Assembly: GCA_947450175.1 (NCBI GenBank)
Contig: CANFUR010000005.1
Span: forward strand, 1 to 32,206
DNA length: 32,206 nt
Origin: Actinomycetota bacterium
GTDB taxonomy: Bacteria; Actinomycetota; Actinomycetes; Nanopelagicales; Nanopelagicaceae
Direction of reading: 5' to 3'
Part shown: in pieces, positions 28,499-32,206 of the stretch
How the letters are laid out: the number at the start of each line of letters is the position of its first letter
How positions within the stretch are numbered: the stretch's first letter is position 1
Notes under the pieces: generated by a model
Database searches by the model: none
Told to the model about the DNA's origin: nothing
The model's input: only the letters and a program-made list of their open reading frames with translations
Translations under genes and position numbers: made by a program

Positions 28499-29108
28499 AT
28501 TTAATAACTGGCGGCGCAGTTTTAATCACAAGCCAACTTCCGTAAGCAGCGGCAAAAAAAAGCGGATAGCCCATTGCTAGGTTTACAGTTCCAAGCAGAT
28601 TTACGTTACCACTTCGATAAATTGGATACTGAACAGCTATACGAGCAAAAAACATTGCAACCCAAATCCAACTCGCCCTTGTATATATTTTCTTTCGAAC
28701 TGGGTTATGTCGCCATTCAAAGTTTTCACCCAAGAGTGGTCCCAGAACAATTCCAAGCAAGGGCCAGCCAACTAAATTTGCCACAAGATAGGCAGTTCCA
28801 TAGCCCAAGTTGGTAAGTAGTTTTGGAATATAGAAATCAGATGCATTGCCTGAACGATGGGCAAAGTATGCACAAATTAACACTCCCAAAATACCCGAGA
28901 ATGAATGTTGAATCGTATCTTTCATAGCTAAGCGAATAATGGCCAAGAGAATTGATAGCGACAACGCTGCAATCAAAGACTGTTGTAAATCGTGCTTAAG
29001 ATTAAAAACTACAAGAAATATGATGGACGGAAGCCCAGAATCAATAAGGCCTTTTTTACCGCCTAGTGCGTTAATTACGGTTTCTTTATCTTGATTATGT
29101 TCGCTCAT
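28491..29108 (-). CDS. DUF3159 domain-containing membrane protein
   Basis: N-terminal ALGGKKGLIDSGLPSIIFLVVFNL and FSGILGVLICAYFAHRSGNASDFYIPKLLTN; syntenic next to trkA/dut. Confidence 0.87.
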   Translation of the reverse strand: MSEHNQDKETVINALGGKKGLIDSGLPSIIFLVVFNLKHDLQQSLIAALSLSILLAIIRLAMKDTIQHSFSGILGVLICAYFAHRSGNASDFYIPKLLTNLGYGTAYLVANLVGWPLLGIVLGPLLGENFEWRHNPVRKKIYTRASWIWVAMFFARIAVQYPIYRSGNVNLLGTVNLAMGYPLFFAAAYGSWLVIKTAPPVIKSN

Positions 29109-29548
29109 GCCACACCTGTTGATCCAAATCCACCGCTGCCTCGACCTGAGCCAGGAAGATCTTGCACTTCGATGAAATTAGCCCTTTCAACTTTTTGAAT
29201 AATAAGCTGAGCGATTCGATCCCCTTTAGAAAAAGAGATTGAATCATTATGGTCATGATTAATCATGATGCATGCAATTTCTCCTCGATAACCCGCATCG
29301 ATTGTTCCAGGAGTATTGACTAAAGAGACGCCATGTTTAATCGCTAAACCTGACCGTGGATGAACTAAAGCTACATATCCATCAGGTAGCGCGATTGATA
29401 TGCCTGTAGGAATTAGTGCGCGCTCCCCTGGCGCTAAAGTGAAATCCTTTGTGGTGACTAAGTCAGCGCCGGCATCTCCACCTTTTGCATATGTTGGCAG
29501 TGGAACTGATGGATCCACTCGTGTGATCAGTACGTTGAGTTGTGGCAT
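29105..29548 (-). CDS. dut: dUTP diphosphatase
   Basis: GDAGADLVT, HPRSGLAIKHGVSLVNTPGTIDAGYRGEI, FSKGDRIAQLIIQ, GSGRGSGGFGSTG. Confidence 0.97.
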   Translation of the reverse strand: MPQLNVLITRVDPSVPLPTYAKGGDAGADLVTTKDFTLAPGERALIPTGISIALPDGYVALVHPRSGLAIKHGVSLVNTPGTIDAGYRGEIACIMINHDHNDSISFSKGDRIAQLIIQKVERANFIEVQDLPGSGRGSGGFGSTGVA

Positions 29549-30133
29549 TTAAGGATTTATCTCAAAGTCAGGGTCTACAAAGGCGAGTATTTCTGGACTC
29601 TTTGAAATGTGGTCCAAATACTCTTTTGGCGCATTATTTAGAAAATGATCCATGGGTACGATTACAAAAAGCGCTGCAGCACGAACTGCAATTTCTCCAT
29701 CAGGTGTATGTAAACGACCTTCTGCTGAAGAATAAACTTTTCTGTTAACTTGGCCAGTAATTTTGGCGGTGATATGTAACGTTGAACCCATTGGAACTGG
29801 CCTTAAAAAATCTGTCTCTAATCGCGCAGTAACTGCCGGTGCACGTAGCAGCCACATTAATTTTCCAAGTGCTTCATCAAATGCAAGTGAGAGTAAACCT
29901 CCATGAGCTAAACCAGGGGCACCTTGATGATTTTCAGTGACAGTAAATTGCGCAGTAATGTCAGCGCCTTCTCCTGCATATGCAATTAAATGTAACCCGG
30001 TCGGATGAAGTTCTCCACAACCAAAACAGTGGCCAAAATGTGATGGGATTTTTGATCCAATTGGCGGAGCCTTAGGGTGTCGTTCTGGAATCATCGCCCC
30101 TAGCGGAGGCGTTGTAGAAGCGATACGGCTCAT
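29549..30133 (-). CDS. PaaI family thioesterase (hotdog fold)
   Basis: NHQGAPGLAHGGLLSLAFDEALGKLMWLL hotdog motif; annotated start could be at M14 instead. Confidence 0.85.
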   Translation of the reverse strand: MSRIASTTPPLGAMIPERHPKAPPIGSKIPSHFGHCFGCGELHPTGLHLIAYAGEGADITAQFTVTENHQGAPGLAHGGLLSLAFDEALGKLMWLLRAPAVTARLETDFLRPVPMGSTLHITAKITGQVNRKVYSSAEGRLHTPDGEIAVRAAALFVIVPMDHFLNNAPKEYLDHISKSPEILAFVDPDFEINP

Positions 30134-30599
30134 GAGGCTAAGAGTATCCGATAGCGTAAGACCTGTGCGATACCGCGAAGTAATCCTTATGCCACTCTGG
30201 CTCTTGGCGCTTATCTATTTCTTTTTTCTTTCCTTAGTTCTCTCTGTTTGGGCCGCTCTTGGAAACGTAGCGGCTCTAATCACCCTTGTTGCTACCACTG
30301 CGCTTTTGCTTGTCATATGGATTCAAAGCAGATTGATTATTGAAATCACAGCCGATGAACTAAGAGTGGGAAGAGCTCACTTGGAATTGCAATACATCGA
30401 TCAAGTAACAGCATTAAATAGCAGCGAAATGAAAAATATTAGAGGCCGTGATGCTGACCCGATTGCTTTTCTGGGAATTCGTTTTTGGTCGTCAACTGGC
30501 GTCAAAATTACTTTGAATGACAAGCGAGATGAGACGCCTTACTGGTTAGTTACAAGTAATAAGGCGAATCAACTGGTAAACGCTTTAAAAGTAAATTAA
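30132..30599 (+). CDS. DUF3093 domain-containing membrane protein
   Basis: VRYREVILMPLWLLALIYFF plus C-terminal DPIAFLGIRFWSSTGVKITLNDKRDETPYWLVTS; alternative GTG start at 30165. Confidence 0.85.
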   Translation: MRLRVSDSVRPVRYREVILMPLWLLALIYFFFLSLVLSVWAALGNVAALITLVATTALLLVIWIQSRLIIEITADELRVGRAHLELQYIDQVTALNSSEMKNIRGRDADPIAFLGIRFWSSTGVKITLNDKRDETPYWLVTSNKANQLVNALKVN

Positions 30600-30901
30600 T
30601 TACATTCTTTACAAATAGCTTTGGCACCTTCGCCTTTAGCCAGTTGTGTAATGTGATGAACAAGAAAACATCGTGAACATGTAAATTCATCAACTTGCTT
30701 AGGTACTACACGAACAGCTAACTCTTCACCTGACAAATCCGCACCTGGAAGTTCTAGGTTTTCAGCCGCTTCTGCTTCATCAACATCTATTTGGCCGGAT
30801 TGAGCATCGACACGTTTAGCTTTTAATTCTTCTAACGACTCTTCATGGAGTTCTTCATCCGTTTTTCTGGGTGTGTCGTAATCTGTTGCCATAGCTCTCA
30901 C
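30596..30901 (-). CDS. DUF4193 domain-containing protein
   Basis: ATDYDTPRKTDEELHEESLEELKAKR; C-terminal CSRCFLVHHITQLAKGEGAKAICKEC paired cysteines. Confidence 0.9.
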   Translation of the reverse strand: MRAMATDYDTPRKTDEELHEESLEELKAKRVDAQSGQIDVDEAEAAENLELPGADLSGEELAVRVVPKQVDEFTCSRCFLVHHITQLAKGEGAKAICKECN

Positions 30902-30985
30902 CTCGATTCCTTTTTAGTTCTTCCTGCGGGCGCATCATGGCGCACATAGGGCTTTCCTGTTGCTATAACGCTCGGCGTGTCGGGG

Positions 30986-32203
30986 TTATTCCCCCCTCAC
31001 TTGCACCTTTTCAATCGCTGCAGCCAGGGTTGCATCAACTCTGGCATGAATAGCGGTGCCAGCCTCCACATAGGTTTCTGAAAAGATCTCTCCGCGCTCA
31101 TGAATTTCGTGAATCAAGCCGCCTCGCTCATATGGAATCACAGCGCTAATTTCTATTGAAGGTCGTGGCAGCGAACGTTCAATTGCATAAACCAGGCCAT
31201 CAATTCCAAAGCCGGTTCGAACCGAAAAAGCGTAGCTGTTTGGTTCTTTCCGCAAGATCTCCATAATTACTTCAGGCTTAGCAATATCAACTTTATTGAT
31301 TGCAATAATTTCGGGAATATCTCCCCCGCCAATTTCAGTGATGACTTCACGCACTGCCCGGATTTGTTCAAAAGGATCTGGGTGTGAACCATCAACTACA
31401 TGAACAATCACATCCGAGCCTGAGACTTCCTCAAGTGTTGATTTAAAGGCATCGATTAATTGATGTGGGAGGTGTCGAACAAATCCCACAGTGTCGCTGA
31501 GAGTGTAAACACGACCATCACTTGTTTGAGATTTACGTACAGTTGGATCCAAGGTTGCAAAGAGCGCATTTTCAACAAGCACGCCAGCATCAGTGAGTCT
31601 ATTAAGTAGTGACGACTTGCCAGCGTTGGTATAACCAGCAATAGCAACAGATGGAATGTTAAAACGTTTGCGCTCTTGTCGTTTGGTGTCTCGTGAAACT
31701 TTCATTTCAGCAATTTCTTTACGAAGTTTTGCCATTTTGTCTCGAATTTTTCGTCGGTCAGTTTCAATTTTCGTCTCACCTGGGCCACGACCACCAATAC
31801 CTGCACCACCTGCTGCGCGACCTCCGGCCTGGCGCGAGAGTGAATCTCCCCAACCACGAAGTCGAGGCAAGAGATAAGCAATTTGAGCAAGTTCTACTTG
31901 GGCCTTACCCTCTTTGCTTTTTGCATGCTGTGCAAAGATATCCAAAATTAAAGCAGTGCGATCTACTACTTTAACTTTAATTTTTTCTTCGAGCTGTCGT
32001 AATTGAGACGGTGAAAGTTCACCATCGCAGATAACCGTGTCCGCTCCAGTTGCAATAACTATCTGCTTGAGTTCTGCAACTTTTCCTGAACCAATATATG
32101 TTGCAGGATCTGGTTTATCGCGACGCTGAATTATTCCTTCCATAACTTCAGAGCCGGCAGTTTCAGCTAAAGCTTTAAGTTCAGCTAAAGAATTCTCTGC
32201 CAT
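30986..32203 (-). CDS. hflX: GTPase HflX (5' end truncated by window edge)
   Basis: GRGPGETKIETDRRKIRDKMAKLRKEI, VAIAGYTNAGKSSLLNRLTDAGVLVENALFATLDPTVRK, DTVGFVRHLPHQLIDAFKSTLEE; N-terminal residues continue beyond position 32206. Confidence 0.96.
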   Translation of the reverse strand: MAENSLAELKALAETAGSEVMEGIIQRRDKPDPATYIGSGKVAELKQIVIATGADTVICDGELSPSQLRQLEEKIKVKVVDRTALILDIFAQHAKSKEGKAQVELAQIAYLLPRLRGWGDSLSRQAGGRAAGGAGIGGRGPGETKIETDRRKIRDKMAKLRKEIAEMKVSRDTKRQERKRFNIPSVAIAGYTNAGKSSLLNRLTDAGVLVENALFATLDPTVRKSQTSDGRVYTLSDTVGFVRHLPHQLIDAFKSTLEEVSGSDVIVHVVDGSHPDPFEQIRAVREVITEIGGGDIPEIIAINKVDIAKPEVIMEILRKEPNSYAFSVRTGFGIDGLVYAIERSLPRPSIEISAVIPYERGGLIHEIHERGEIFSETYVEAGTAIHARVDATLAAAIEKVQVRGE

Positions 32204-32206
32204 CTC

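Noticed and set aside
30902-30985. Possible structured element between hflX and the DUF4193 gene (GGCGCA-TCAT-GGCGCA)
   Set aside because: Only a short direct repeat and no convincing stem; probably an ordinary promoter/UTR region.
1-32206. CRISPR arrays, tRNA/rRNA genes, transposases, prophage or toxin-antitoxin modules
   Set aside because: No repeat-spacer periodicity, no tRNA cloverleaf or rRNA sequence recognised, no mobile-element proteins; the window is core chromosomal.

Overview
Gene-dense window of about 44% GC (estimated by eye), almost certainly from a streamlined actinobacterial chromosome; protein content resembles freshwater Nanopelagicales/acI, but this is inference only. About 30 CDS are supported. 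No rRNA, tRNA, CRISPR array, transposon or prophage was seen. Gene order follows known actinobacterial neighbourhoods: ino1-padR; plsC / ROK glucokinase / SRPBCC / fadD15-like / pimB-like GT4 / NlpC-P60; DUF3000-rnd / fadA-fadB / dxs; acn; TRAM-methyltransferase / trkA-trkA / DUF3159 / dut / PaaI / DUF3093 / DUF4193; hflX. The most interesting non-coding signal is the ~160-nt leader of the uracil permease gene (about 2555-2717). It can fold into a three-way junction with perfectly complementary apical loops and a mutually exclusive alternative pairing, which is riboswitch-like architecture. It is preceded by a 12-bp periodic TATC repeat array, a possible PadR operator. Other notable points: four convergent gene pairs end on one shared palindromic TTAA double stop; a compact soluble histidine kinase/response regulator pair sits inside the fadD-pimB neighbourhood; a stand-alone four-cysteine PD-(D/E)XK nuclease-like protein; and a perfect inverted repeat before a lone FTR1 permease. 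All structures were found by reading alone and need computational folding or homology checks.
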